Assembly (NCBI RefSeq): GCF_009208585.1
Contig: NZ_WFLN01000005.1
Location: forward strand, 455,470 to 519,469
Source of the DNA: Fluviispira multicolorata
GTDB taxonomy: Bacteria; Bdellovibrionota_B; Oligoflexia; Silvanigrellales; Silvanigrellaceae
DNA: 64,000 nucleotides
Reading direction: 5' to 3'
This document shows, piece after piece, positions 43,289 through 52,767 of this stretch (its first letter is position 1; every line of letters begins with the position of its first letter). The notes under the pieces are model-generated. The model searched no databases, was not told where the DNA came from, and worked only from the letters and a program-made list of their open reading frames with translations. Position numbers and translations under genes: made by a program.

Positions 43289-44224
43289 ATGGGACTTCGA
43301 ATTACTGGCAATGGAGTGCTTGAAAGCAATATTGCTAAATCTCAAAAAGAAGTGGAAAACAGTTTAGAGAAACTTTCAAGTGGGATTCGTTTTACTCGAA
43401 GCGAACCTATGCCGGTTGAAAGAGCGCAGTCTGATGCCTTAATATCTAAAATGAAAGAAATTAATTCTTATAAACAAAATGTGAATGAAGGTTTGAGTTT
43501 TACTCAAACAGCTGACTCGGCCTTGAGTCAAATGACGAATACAACAATTCATTTGAAAGAACTTGTCGCGCAATCATTAAACCCCTCCCTTTCAGATAAA
43601 GAAAGGCAGTTCATATTTGTAGAATATCAAGCTCACTATGATGAAATGGATAGAGTTGCAGCAACAACCTCATATGCAGGTCGCAATATATTAGATCATA
43701 CGAATTCTGTTGATGTTTCTGGAGTAGGCACCTCCGCAAATGCAAAGTCATTTTGGTCGAAGGTGGGGAAGCCAGTCATTGCCGATGGAAAAGATTTAAA
43801 TCAAATTGGCGTTGAAAAACTCGATGAAATCAATGCGCGTCCAAAAGATATTGGTCTTATTTCTGCAGAACATCTTGCAAATTCAAAAGATGGTGTTTCA
43901 TTGGATGAGGTGATGGATACATTTAATATTGATTCGAATCATTCAGCATCGAGTTTCGATGATGCGCAGTTAAAATTATCAGAACATAGAGCTTCGTTTG
44001 GTGCAGTGACTTCACGATTGACAAGCTCAATGCACTCTTTGGATGTTGCGTATGAAAACGTTGCTGCGGCAAATTCTAGAATACGTGATGTTGACTATGC
44101 TACGGAATCAACAAATTTAGCGCGTGCAAAAATTCTTGTACAAGCTGGAACGAGTTTGCTTGCACAAAGTAACAGTTCGCAAAATATTTTGACTTTAATT
44201 AAAAGTCTCGATCGTAATAATTAA
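43289..44224 (+). CDS. Divergent flagellin paralogue
   Basis: A 311-residue flagellin-like protein. The ends are recognisable: MGLRITGNGVLESNIAKSQKEVENSLEKLSSGIR, QTADSALSQM and AAANSRIRDVDYATESTNLARAKILVQAGTSLLAQ. The D0/D1 heart ASDDAAGLAIS is replaced by EPMPVERAQSDALIS, which is rare in filament flagellins. The start lies 4 bases after the MCP stop, so it is co-translated with it. It could be a minor filament subunit, a cap-proximal or sheath-related part, or a regulatory relative. Confidence 0.85.
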   Translation: MGLRITGNGVLESNIAKSQKEVENSLEKLSSGIRFTRSEPMPVERAQSDALISKMKEINSYKQNVNEGLSFTQTADSALSQMTNTTIHLKELVAQSLNPSLSDKERQFIFVEYQAHYDEMDRVAATTSYAGRNILDHTNSVDVSGVGTSANAKSFWSKVGKPVIADGKDLNQIGVEKLDEINARPKDIGLISAEHLANSKDGVSLDEVMDTFNIDSNHSASSFDDAQLKLSEHRASFGAVTSRLTSSMHSLDVAYENVAAANSRIRDVDYATESTNLARAKILVQAGTSLLAQSNSSQNILTLIKSLDRNN

Positions 44225-44764
44225 TTATTGAATATTAACTAAATTTGCATCAAATTGTATTTCTAAATCCTCCTCTGGCATTATTTGAACAACAGGTAAA
44301 TAATGCATTTCTGTTTTTCTCAGTGCAAAAGAACTTTGAATCTTTGTAAAAACACGCACTGCCGCTCGTGCTATGGCATAATATCCTTCAGAGGTTTCAA
44401 AAATTTCAGATGATGTCATGCTTCTAAATTTAAATTTCCCAACGTATTTTCCCATATGAGAAAGTATTAAAGTTGTAAATCCAAATTCATTCTCTAGAGT
44501 TTCAAGAGCTAAATGACTATTTGTTTCACGATTTAAAATTATTTTATTTTTATCTTTTAGGCATAACTGTAACCAATATCCTTGAATAAAAATTGTAACT
44601 GTTGTGTTTGGAGAATAAAGTTTAAAAAATTCATTTTTTGATAAGCGTGCAAGTAAGTGACTAAACTTTCCTCTTTTATCAAAAGCAGATTCAACTTTAG
44701 TTCCCTGAAAAAGTTCAGAAGCAATTTCAGAGGGTGTTTTTGCAATGTCAGAATTTGTTTTCAT
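44225..44764 (-). CDS. Hypothetical 179-residue protein
   Basis: Convergent with the flagellin paralogue, with stops back to back. It is a soluble protein with an N-terminal low-complexity start, then beta-rich segments NTTVTIFIQGYWLQL, FGFTTLILSHMGKYVGKF and LPVVQIMPEEDLEIQF. No family recognised. Its position at the end of the flagellar-signalling block is its only functional hint. Confidence 0.5.
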   Translation of the reverse strand: MKTNSDIAKTPSEIASELFQGTKVESAFDKRGKFSHLLARLSKNEFFKLYSPNTTVTIFIQGYWLQLCLKDKNKIILNRETNSHLALETLENEFGFTTLILSHMGKYVGKFKFRSMTSSEIFETSEGYYAIARAAVRVFTKIQSSFALRKTEMHYLPVVQIMPEEDLEIQFDANLVNIQ

Positions 44765-44972
44765 TATATATTCCTCATACTAGCAAATAATATAGTAATC
44801 TTTGTTTATCCATTATTTTTAAGTTTGATGATCTCATCATTTATAGGTTTGAGGATCTACAGTGAGTGCTCCTCAAGAAATACATATATGAATTTTTAGG
44901 ACAGAGTGTGTCGGAGAATTGACTGGTATTATTTTGGACACTGTTAAATAAATTAAGTTCCAATTGCTTTAT

Positions 44973-46088
44973 TTAAACAATTGGAATTCTCCATCCATAA
45001 GGGTCCTGTAAGTTGCCCATTTGAATACCAATTAAATGATCTTTTAATTTAAGTGTAATTTCTCCAATTTTACCATTATTAATTTCTATTTTTTCGTTTT
45101 CATCAATGAGCATATTAATTGGAGTGATCACTGCGGCTGTTCCACATGCAAACATCTCTGTTAATTTATTGTTTTTAATGTCTTCAATTACCTTTGAAAT
45201 TTCAACTTTGTTTTCTTCAACATCGAAACCTAAATCTTTTGCAAGTTCTAAAATTGAGGCGCGGGTGATTCCTTGTAAAATGCTGCCACTGAGTGCAGGG
45301 GTTACAATTTTTTTCCCGTAAACAAACATAACGTTCATAGCGCCTGCTTCTTCAACATATTTATGTTCATTTGAATCGAGCCAGAGAACTTGTTCTGCTC
45401 CATATTCCTTTGCTTTAACCATAGGCGGAAGTGCGGCTGCATAATTTCCGCCGCATTTTGCTTCGCCAGAGCCACCCACAGCAGCTCTTGAAAGTTTTCT
45501 TTCAATAAATACTGAAACTCCGGTTTCATTTGAGAAGTAGCTCTTTGCTGGACTTAGAATAATAAAAAAGCGGTAGGCTCTTGAAGCTCTGTATGAAACG
45601 CCTTCGTCGAGGGGAATCATGGCTGGACGAATATAGAGAGAGTCGGGCGCAGGAAGAATCCATTTACGCTCTACTTTAACAAGTTCTTCAACGCAGGCAA
45701 CAAAAAGATCTTCGGGAATGGGTTCCATCCCAAGGCGCAATGCTGAAAGACGCAAGCGTTGAGCATTCTTTTCGGGGCGGAAAAGATAAACTTCTTCATT
45801 GTTTTCTTTTGAACGGTAGGCTTTTAATCCTTCAAAAATTGTTTGTCCGTAATGAAAAACAAGTGCGCTCGGGTTGAGAGTAAATGGTTTATATGGAATA
45901 ATTTCAGGGATTTGCCAGCCATTTTTATGAGGAATGTAATCACAGATTAGCATATGGTCGGTAGTAACAGCTCCAAAGGGGATTGCTTCTGAGGAAGTGG
46001 GAGGAGTTTTACGCATGTGTTTTGGCAGTAGAAGTTTGATAATCTTAAAATCTTTCTTTTCATTAACTAAATTTCTTTTATTTATCAT
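44973..46088 (-). CDS. ilvE: Branched-chain amino acid aminotransferase
   Basis: A 371-residue class IV aminotransferase. ATG 46088 was chosen because AAGGGA lies six bases before it; a longer in-frame ATG at 46196 reads into the hairpin leader and has no ribosome binding site. IPFGAVTTDHM, FHYGQTIFEGLKAYR and the PLP-Lys segment EAKCGGNYAA are present, with QVLWLD and EEAGAMNVMFV. It transfers amino groups to form Val, Leu and Ile. Confidence 0.95.
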   Translation of the reverse strand: MINKRNLVNEKKDFKIIKLLLPKHMRKTPPTSSEAIPFGAVTTDHMLICDYIPHKNGWQIPEIIPYKPFTLNPSALVFHYGQTIFEGLKAYRSKENNEEVYLFRPEKNAQRLRLSALRLGMEPIPEDLFVACVEELVKVERKWILPAPDSLYIRPAMIPLDEGVSYRASRAYRFFIILSPAKSYFSNETGVSVFIERKLSRAAVGGSGEAKCGGNYAAALPPMVKAKEYGAEQVLWLDSNEHKYVEEAGAMNVMFVYGKKIVTPALSGSILQGITRASILELAKDLGFDVEENKVEISKVIEDIKNNKLTEMFACGTAAVITPINMLIDENEKIEINNGKIGEITLKLKDHLIGIQMGNLQDPYGWRIPIV

Positions 46089-46105
46089 GTTATTCCCTTT
46101 GCGAG

Positions 46106-46128
46106 AGAGACGAAAGGGTTTCGTCTCT
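46106..46128 (-). promoter_or_regulatory. 10-bp perfect hairpin in the ilvE leader
   Basis: AGAGACGAAA (46106-46115) and TTTCGTCTCT (46119-46128) pair perfectly around a 3-base loop, 18 bases upstream of the ilvE ATG and just before its ribosome binding site. No T-run follows on either strand, so it is not an intrinsic terminator. A translational or RNA-stability role is likely. Confidence 0.55.
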
Positions 46129-46213
46129 GAGTCACGACCATAAACTTTTTTTTTTTTTTTCGCCAGAAGCTTGACAACGTCTTGGAAGGTTGGCATACAG
46201 GTTTCACCGCTGG

Positions 46214-46288
46214 TGGGGCATCGACAAGTGGTAAGTCAACGGTTTTTGATACCGTCATTCCTAGGTTCGAATCCTAGTGCCCCAGCCA
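46214..46288 (+). tRNA. trnQ: tRNA-Gln (anticodon TTG)
   Basis: A full cloverleaf: acceptor TGGGGCA/TGCCCCA, D arm with AGTGGTAA, anticodon stem CGGT/ACCG with loop TTTTGAT, T arm CCTAGGTTCGAATCCTAG, discriminator G and encoded CCA. Anticodon TTG reads CAA/CAG glutamine codons. Confidence 0.97.
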
Positions 46289-46408
46289 TTACTTCCCCAT
46301 TAATTGCCTCCTTTTTCTTTCTCAATTTCTTGCTAAATTAACTAAAATAAATTAGAGTAAAATTTAAACAAAATTATGTTTATCATTTATATGAGCTCGG
46401 GGAAAGAC

Positions 46409-46903
46409 ATGATAGTGAGAAAAGCTACTGAAAAAGATTTTCCTTCTATATATTTTATGGGGCATGACACATGGGGAGAAACTCTCACCCTTGAACAATA
46501 TGCTCTAAAATGCAGTGAATCTGATAAATATGAGAGTGGGCAGTGGTTTGTTCTTGAAATTGATAATAAAATTGTCAGCAGTCTCATTTGCTATAGAAAT
46601 TCTTTTGGCCTTGATGAAAATACCGTAGGAATCGGTTCTGTTGCAACATTGCCAGAGTATCGTAACAGAGGTTATGTGACTTATTTAATGAAAGAGATCA
46701 CGCAAAAACAAAACCATGGGAAAGATGTTAAAGCATTTTTTCTATTTTCTGATATCAAGCCTTCTTTTTATGAGCAGTTTGGTTTTAAATTGCTGCCATT
46801 GAATTTGCAAAGGTATGAGAAATCAAAAGCTATGGTACTTGATCTCAAAAATCATTTTCATTTTCAGAAAAAAAATATAGAGAGTATTCCAGTCTATTTT
46901 TAA
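46409..46903 (+). CDS. GNAT-family N-acetyltransferase
   Basis: A 164-residue GNAT protein. ATG 46409 follows GGGGAAAG; the in-frame ATG at 46376 lacks a ribosome binding site. MIVRKATEKDFPSIYFM, IGSVATLPEYRNRGYVTYLM (acetyl-CoA pyrophosphate loop R-x-x-G-x) and FYEQFGFKLLPL are typical. The substrate is unknown; it could be an amino acid, antibiotic or protein. Confidence 0.88.
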   Translation: MIVRKATEKDFPSIYFMGHDTWGETLTLEQYALKCSESDKYESGQWFVLEIDNKIVSSLICYRNSFGLDENTVGIGSVATLPEYRNRGYVTYLMKEITQKQNHGKDVKAFFLFSDIKPSFYEQFGFKLLPLNLQRYEKSKAMVLDLKNHFHFQKKNIESIPVYF

Positions 46904-46922
46904 GAAAGTACTTTCATTTTTT

Positions 46923-48170
46923 TTATTCTTTTTTTGCTACCATTAAAGTTACAGCACAATTTCCTTGAATATTAAGCATAGTAATAAATGGATCAATAAG
47001 TGGCTCTATACTAAGCAAAAGAAAAATGCCAATTGAGGGGGGTATGCCTAAAGGTGAAAGCACAATTCCAAATGATGTTGCACTCAAAATTGCAGGTCCC
47101 GCCGTACTTGCAATGGAGGCGGCCCAACTGGCAAAGAATAAAGTTGTCATGGAAGAAATGCTGATTGGAATTTTATATAAATTCATAAGAAAAATGGCAA
47201 TTGCTATACTTCGAATCATGACTCCTGGTTTAAATAAACTTACGCCTAATGGCATAACAAGCTCAACACTTTGCTTATTTACTTTAAAATCTTGTGTCAG
47301 AGCAAGCATAGCTGTTGGCATAGCTGCAAAACTGCTTGAAGTGCCAAATGCAATTAAATAAGCATTTTTTAATTTTTTCAAACATGTCAATATTGGTTTT
47401 TTTTGCGTTCGAGAAATAATGATGCTAAAAGTAATGAAAAATGTTATTATAGTCGCATAAATAAGAGCTATTAAGTCAAATAAAGATCTAAGTGTTTGTA
47501 TGCCAACATTTGAAAGAAATCCTGAAATCAAAAAGAAAATACCAAATGGCAAAAAATACATGAGTATGTCAACCATTTTTAAGAAAGATAAAAAAATGGC
47601 ATCAAAGAATGAAACAGCTATTTTAACACTCGGACTATTGGTAATACCAAGGGCAATACCAAGTAAAATAGAGAATAATAAAATAGAGATATCTTTTCTA
47701 TCATAGATTGATTTAACAATATTAGTTGGAATAATATTTTCAAAATACTCTATAAAATTTACATGACTTGTACTACTTGGTGTGAAGCTACGTATAAGTT
47801 TTTCAGAGTTTCCAATACTGTTATTTAATAATTGTACAGCGTTAGTGCTTAGATTATTGCCAGGACCTATGATGATACAAAGAAATACTGATATAAATGT
47901 AACAGCAATCATGCAAGAAAAGAAAATGATGACAAGGCGTTTTAAATAATAAATTGAATCACTGGAGTGGAAAATGTTATAAAAGCTACAAATGAGTGCT
48001 GACATCATGATTGGTATGACTGTTATTTGAAGGAAATCTAGGTATAAATCTCCAAGAAATGAAATTTGTTTTGCAATCTTTGGCGCAAAAATCCCAAATA
48101 ATGCACCAAGAAACATCGATATAAATATTGTCCAATGATTTAGAAGAAGACTTTTAATCTTTTTTATCAT
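46923..48170 (-). CDS. Dicarboxylate/amino-acid:cation symporter (DAACS family)
   Basis: A 415-residue, eight-TM secondary transporter of the GltP/DctA/SstT group. The serine-rich re-entrant loop GTSSSFAAMPTAM near residue 265-277 and the ASTAGPAILSATSFGIVLSPLG stretch near the second hairpin are characteristic. Such carriers import glutamate, aspartate, serine or C4-dicarboxylates with Na+ or H+. Its start overlaps the stop of a periplasmic amino-acid-binding protein, an odd pairing for a single-component carrier. Confidence 0.9.
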   Translation of the reverse strand: MIKKIKSLLLNHWTIFISMFLGALFGIFAPKIAKQISFLGDLYLDFLQITVIPIMMSALICSFYNIFHSSDSIYYLKRLVIIFFSCMIAVTFISVFLCIIIGPGNNLSTNAVQLLNNSIGNSEKLIRSFTPSSTSHVNFIEYFENIIPTNIVKSIYDRKDISILLFSILLGIALGITNSPSVKIAVSFFDAIFLSFLKMVDILMYFLPFGIFFLISGFLSNVGIQTLRSLFDLIALIYATIITFFITFSIIISRTQKKPILTCLKKLKNAYLIAFGTSSSFAAMPTAMLALTQDFKVNKQSVELVMPLGVSLFKPGVMIRSIAIAIFLMNLYKIPISISSMTTLFFASWAASIASTAGPAILSATSFGIVLSPLGIPPSIGIFLLLSIEPLIDPFITMLNIQGNCAVTLMVAKKE

Positions 48171-49012
48171 TTTAAATCTTTCAGATATTTTTGAGAAAGG
48201 TATTTATTTCTTCCTTCATACTTCATTCTTTTTACATAAAGATTTATCCAATTTAAAAGATTTTGGTTTCGCCAATTCACAACAATAGAAATGGGATCAA
48301 TTTCTCCGTCGATATCTTTTCTTCGTACATAAATATTCGCAAGTTTTCTGTTTTTAATAATATAATTTGCATATATTTGATCAACATAAAGTGCGAGTAT
48401 TTTACCATTCATAACATCAGTTAATGCTTTTTCGAGATCATCATACTGGATTGTTTCTGTATTTTTTAAGAGTTCATCAAAACTGGTTATATTTTGTTTG
48501 ATATAATCTTCATATGCAGAATTTTTAAGCACAGCAATTTTCAAGGCACTTTTATCAATATCATTATTATTCTTAAGTTTAATTTCTAAGATACGATTCA
48601 AGATAAGGGATTGATTTGGTGATAAATAGGGATCAGAAAAGTTAACAGATAGTCCTCTTGAAAGTGTTGAACTCAATGCGCTGATTCCTAAATCAGCAGA
48701 ATCATTTTCGACAAGTTTAATGACATCTGCAAAAGATTGAGCATTTCGATTGTACTCAATTCCAACCCCTAAATTCTTTGCAATATCTTGAGCCATTTCT
48801 ATATCATATCCAATTAAAGCTTTTTTATCATCTTCATAAAAAAAGGGAGGGTAATTTCCATTTTTTAATGCGACTATAAGTTTTCCGCGTGTAATAATTT
48901 TTTTAATATCCGGTGGAATATCCTTTGTTGCATACAGCGGCAATTGCAAAAAAAATATCAGAAGAATAAAAAATAATAATTTTTTTAGAAAATTGAATTT
49001 AGAATTGATCAT
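48167..49012 (-). CDS. Periplasmic amino-acid-binding protein (SBP family 3)
   Basis: A 281-residue protein with a signal peptide (hydrophobic 10-25, ending LPLYA). ATG 49012 has GAGAG upstream; a longer in-frame start at 49048 is less likely. RGKLIVALKNGNYPPFFYED, IGYDIEMAQDIAKNLGV, ADLGISALSSTLSRG and FSDPYLS are the ligand-binding core of family 3 binding proteins. The downstream gene is a DAACS symporter instead of ABC permease and ATPase. This pairing is unusual. Confidence 0.9.
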   Translation of the reverse strand: MINSKFNFLKKLLFFILLIFFLQLPLYATKDIPPDIKKIITRGKLIVALKNGNYPPFFYEDDKKALIGYDIEMAQDIAKNLGVGIEYNRNAQSFADVIKLVENDSADLGISALSSTLSRGLSVNFSDPYLSPNQSLILNRILEIKLKNNNDIDKSALKIAVLKNSAYEDYIKQNITSFDELLKNTETIQYDDLEKALTDVMNGKILALYVDQIYANYIIKNRKLANIYVRRKDIDGEIDPISIVVNWRNQNLLNWINLYVKRMKYEGRNKYLSQKYLKDLK

Positions 49013-49225
49013 AATAAATCTCTCATTTTTTAATTTAATAAAGTTCATTCAAATTATTTTAACACGCTTAATAATTTGCAGAAGTGCAAAAAATTGAGCC
49101 AAAAATTTGAAATGGAGTTGGAAATAATTTCCTAATTTCTTTTTGACTGAATGCTGACTTTTTCTACTACAGTAAAAAATTTGGCTTTAAACTTAAGTAA
49201 GGAGATTTTTTTTCAAGGGGGACAT

Positions 49226-50224
49226 GTGGCCATAAAATATTCAGGCCCTCAAAAGGCAGCTATACTTCTTCTTGCATTTGGCGAGGAAATTTCGGCTGAA
49301 ATTTTTAAGCACATGACTGAATTTGAAATTAAGCGCATTGGTAGCGCAATGAGTCGTCTTGGTCGGGTGGATAGTGATGCAATTGATATGGTTATGGAAG
49401 AATTTTATCACATTCTTCAATCCAATAAAAAATATTTTTTAGGAAGTAATGATTTTACTAGGAAATTAATTGAATCAGCATTTAAAAGTGATCAAGCTAA
49501 TGCTCTTATTGATGAATTATCATTAACATCCAATGCAAATCTAGAATCACTCGAGTTGATAGATCCAAAAATGTTGGCAAATTTCTTAAGAAATGAACAC
49601 CCTCAAACGATGGCTCTCATTCTGGCCCATCTTGATCCTAAAAAATTTGGTGAGACATTAAAAATATTACCCGAAAGTTTACATACGGAATTAATCTTAA
49701 GAGTTGCAAGTTTGGAAAGTGTTTCTCCAGAAATTATAGATGAAATAGATGATGTCTTACGTAATGAAATTCAAAAATTAGGTAACGTAACAAGTTCAAA
49801 AGTTGGTGGAATTGAACCAATTGTTGAAATGCTCAATCTTATGGATAAAGCAACGGAAGAAAATATTCTCGATAGGCTTGAAGAAAGAGATCCTGATTTA
49901 GCTGAAAATATTAGAAAACTAATGTTTGTCTTTGATGACCTCATTAAGATTGATGACAGAGGTATTCAAACAGTTATGCGTGAAGTTAAACCAGAGCAAT
50001 TAAAACTTGCATTAAAGACAGCTTCAGAAGGTGTTAAAGAATTAATATTCAAAAATATGTCACAAAAGGCTGCGGAAAACTTGCGAGAAGAAATGACGAT
50101 AATGGGACCAGCAAAAATTTCGGATGTAGAGCAGGCGCAATTTGCAATTGTACAAGTTGCACGTCGTTTGAATGATGAAGGTAAGATTGTAATTTCAGCT
50201 AGTGGTGAAAACGCACTCGTATGA
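49226..50224 (+). CDS. fliG: Flagellar motor switch protein FliG
   Basis: A 332-residue FliG. I use GTG 49226 because AAGGGGGA lies directly before it and the length then matches typical FliG (331-340 aa); earlier in-frame starts give an unlikely N-terminal extension. Landmarks are GPQKAAILLLAFGEE, EHPQTMALILAHLDPKK, SLESVSPEI, and a motor-torque C-terminal helix with charged residues LMFVFDDLIKIDDRGIQTVMREV. It couples the MS ring to stator torque. First gene of a fliG-fliH-fliI-fliJ-type operon. Confidence 0.95.
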   Translation: MAIKYSGPQKAAILLLAFGEEISAEIFKHMTEFEIKRIGSAMSRLGRVDSDAIDMVMEEFYHILQSNKKYFLGSNDFTRKLIESAFKSDQANALIDELSLTSNANLESLELIDPKMLANFLRNEHPQTMALILAHLDPKKFGETLKILPESLHTELILRVASLESVSPEIIDEIDDVLRNEIQKLGNVTSSKVGGIEPIVEMLNLMDKATEENILDRLEERDPDLAENIRKLMFVFDDLIKIDDRGIQTVMREVKPEQLKLALKTASEGVKELIFKNMSQKAAENLREEMTIMGPAKISDVEQAQFAIVQVARRLNDEGKIVISASGENALV

Positions 50225-50234
50225 TGAGGTTTTT

Positions 50235-51422
50235 GTGGGATCAAAAACTGGCAGGCTTGTAAAAAAAGAAAATACAAAAGTTATGAATACTTTGGAAATA
50301 GAAAAGTATCCGTGGCTTAATTTTAGCGATCAAAGCGTTATTTTTCCAGACAATCCAAGAAAGAGTGTCATATTACAAAAAATGCATGATCCTCAAGAAT
50401 ATGAAGCAAAGATTAAAACGGCCCGTGATTTTAAAAAGCAAATAGGAACTCGTGCAAAAATAATGCTTCCCACAGATATGACTTTGGATTTTGAAAAAGG
50501 TCGTAAGGAAATGGTTATTCGCAGACGGCGAACTATGATGGATGAAGAAGAGGCGATGGCATTAGAATTATCAGAAATGGAGCATCAGATTGAAGTCAAA
50601 ACTGCAAAAAAAAATGTAGTAAAAGATCAGAAATCTGACAAAGAATCTCTAGAACAATCTAAGGTAGCAGAAGGGCAAGGTAACAACTCGCAAGAAATGA
50701 GTTTTATTCCTCAGGAACAACCAAATGAAGTTAAAAATGAGATGAAATCAGAAGCACAAAGGGAAGAAAAAACAGAAGATTTAGAAAAAGTTAAAGAAAA
50801 AAATGAATCAATATTTGCCGAAGCAAAGCGAGATGGGTTTGAAAAAGGTGAGAAAGAAGGAATAGAGGCTGGCAAAAAAGAAGGCTTTGTATCGGGAGAA
50901 CGCGAAGGGTTTCAAAGCGGCGAAGAACGTGGGATGGCCGCAGCAGAGTCAAAATTTGAAAAGGCGTTTGAAAATATTTCAGAAGTTGCACAACAGTTAA
51001 CAGATTTAAAAGAAGATATATTAAACCAGGGTAAAGATATATTTGTTGAACTAACTAAGCTTTGTTGTGAAAAGATTCTTAAAGAGCAAATAAAATCTAA
51101 TGATGAATCATTAGCTCATTTATTTGATGAAGTTTTAAAACTTTACAATTCTAAAAACTCTTTGACTATTGAAATGAATTCTAAGGATGCTGAGCGCATT
51201 CGTAAACATCTTGAAACAAAAAAAGATTCATCTAAAATTGAAATTAAAGAAAATGACTCATTAGAAAATGGAGCTTTCCATGTAGAAAGTGATACAGGAG
51301 TTTCATTAGTAGATATAAAGAAAAGTGTTAATGTTATTATAGAAAATATAAAAAAGGATTTATTTCAAGAAAATAATAATATAGAAAAGGATACACAAAA
51401 AATAGAAAAGAAAGAGGCTTAA
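50235..51422 (+). CDS. fliH: FliH-type flagellar export ATPase regulator with long acidic N-terminus
   Basis: A 395-residue protein from GTG 50235 with GATGAGG as ribosome binding site. FliH usually has about 230 residues; here about 170 extra N-terminal residues are charged and low-complexity. The middle has the FliH glycine repeat G-x-x-x-G (GFEKGEKEGIEAGKKEGFVSGE) from about residue 195, and the C-terminus shows LTKLCCEKILKEQI and the FHVESDTGVSLVDI core that binds FliI. It begins 10 bases after fliG and ends 1 base before fliI. Confidence 0.88.
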   Translation: MGSKTGRLVKKENTKVMNTLEIEKYPWLNFSDQSVIFPDNPRKSVILQKMHDPQEYEAKIKTARDFKKQIGTRAKIMLPTDMTLDFEKGRKEMVIRRRRTMMDEEEAMALELSEMEHQIEVKTAKKNVVKDQKSDKESLEQSKVAEGQGNNSQEMSFIPQEQPNEVKNEMKSEAQREEKTEDLEKVKEKNESIFAEAKRDGFEKGEKEGIEAGKKEGFVSGEREGFQSGEERGMAAAESKFEKAFENISEVAQQLTDLKEDILNQGKDIFVELTKLCCEKILKEQIKSNDESLAHLFDEVLKLYNSKNSLTIEMNSKDAERIRKHLETKKDSSKIEIKENDSLENGAFHVESDTGVSLVDIKKSVNVIIENIKKDLFQENNNIEKDTQKIEKKEA

Positions 51423-51423
51423 A

Positions 51424-52767
51424 ATGTTTTCAAATGAAGCCCTTTCAAAACTAAAGAAACAAAGACAAAATCATTTTATTGAGACCCCCTTTGAAAAATA
51501 TGGAAAAGTTATCCAAATTGTTGGGACTGTTATTGAGGCAACTTTGACTGATGCTCCGCTTGGAGCACTTGTGAGAATTTTTAACAGAGAAAGAAATTAT
51601 TCAATTGAAGGTGAGGTTGTCGGTTTTCGCAAAGAAAGATCACTTGTCGTTCCTTTTTCTGATCCAATTGGAGTGTGTGCAAATTCACTTGTACAATGTA
51701 TAGAGCGTGAACAAAAAATATTAATTGGAGAGCATTTAATTGGGAGAATTATTGATGGCTATGGACGTCCTATGGTTGGCGAAGAGTTTATAGGCAATCT
51801 AGGAAATTCATATTCAATTGTTCGTGAACCGCTCAATCCATTAACGCGCCGAAGAATTTCAAAGCATTTTGATACAGGTATTCGTTCTATCAATGCACTT
51901 TTAAGCTTTGGTGAAGGACAAAGAATTGGAATAATGGCTGGTTCAGGTGTGGGAAAAAGTGTTTTAATGGGTATGATTTCACGTTATTCAGATGCTGAAA
52001 TAAACGTAATAGCTTTAATAGGTGAACGTGGGCGTGAAGTTCGTGAGTTTCTTGAAGAAAATCTTGGTGAAGAAGGTTTAAAGAAAAGTGTTGTTGTGGT
52101 TTCTACGGGTGATCAATCTCCACTGAGCCGTGTGCGTGCAGCACATGTGGGCACAGCAATTGCAGAATATTTTAGAGATCAAGGTAAAAAAGTTTTACTT
52201 TTAATGGATTCATTGACCCGTGTGGCTATGGCGCAAAGAGAAATTGGTTTATCGGTTGGTGAACCACCAACGACAAAAGGTTACACTCCATCTGTATTTT
52301 CTTTGTTACCTAAACTTTTAGAACGTGCTGGTAATAGTGATACACAAGGATCCTTAACTGGAATATATACAGTTTTAGTTGAAGGCGATGATTTTAATGA
52401 TCCTGTTTGCGACTCTGCAAGAAGTATTCTCGATGGCCATATTAATCTTTCCCGTTCACTTGCAGAAAGAAATCACTTTCCTGCAATTGACATTCTGTCG
52501 AGTGCAAGTCGCGTTATGATAGACATTGCAGATGAAAAACATTTAAAAGCAGTTACGATTCTTCGAGATCTCATGGCTGAATATCAGAAAAATGAGGACC
52601 TTATTAACATTGGTGCATATAATACTGGGATGAATGTAAAGTTAGATAAAGCAATGAAACTTCTTCCTCAAATAGAGGCTTTTTTGAAACAAGATCGTAT
52701 GTTAAAATGCTCTTTTGAAGATTCATTAAACTCATTGCATGAATTGTTAGGAGAGGATCGTACATGA
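51424..52767 (+). CDS. fliI: Flagellar export ATPase FliI
   Basis: A 447-residue ATPase of the F1-beta-like type. Walker A is GSGVGKSVL (residues near 178-185), preceded by FDTGIRSINALLSFGEGQR; Walker B LLLMDSLTRVA lies nearby, with GEPPTTKGYTPSVF and ILDGHINLSR. It powers or energises flagellar protein export at the C-ring. Normal length; overlaps fliJ by four bases. Confidence 0.97.
   Translation: MFSNEALSKLKKQRQNHFIETPFEKYGKVIQIVGTVIEATLTDAPLGALVRIFNRERNYSIEGEVVGFRKERSLVVPFSDPIGVCANSLVQCIEREQKILIGEHLIGRIIDGYGRPMVGEEFIGNLGNSYSIVREPLNPLTRRRISKHFDTGIRSINALLSFGEGQRIGIMAGSGVGKSVLMGMISRYSDAEINVIALIGERGREVREFLEENLGEEGLKKSVVVVSTGDQSPLSRVRAAHVGTAIAEYFRDQGKKVLLLMDSLTRVAMAQREIGLSVGEPPTTKGYTPSVFSLLPKLLERAGNSDTQGSLTGIYTVLVEGDDFNDPVCDSARSILDGHINLSRSLAERNHFPAIDILSSASRVMIDIADEKHLKAVTILRDLMAEYQKNEDLINIGAYNTGMNVKLDKAMKLLPQIEAFLKQDRMLKCSFEDSLNSLHELLGEDRT

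Noticed and set aside
46146..46160. 15-base T-run between ilvE and tRNA-Gln considered as a terminator
   Set aside because: No GC-containing stem precedes it on the plus strand, and the ilvE leader hairpin is on the wrong side.
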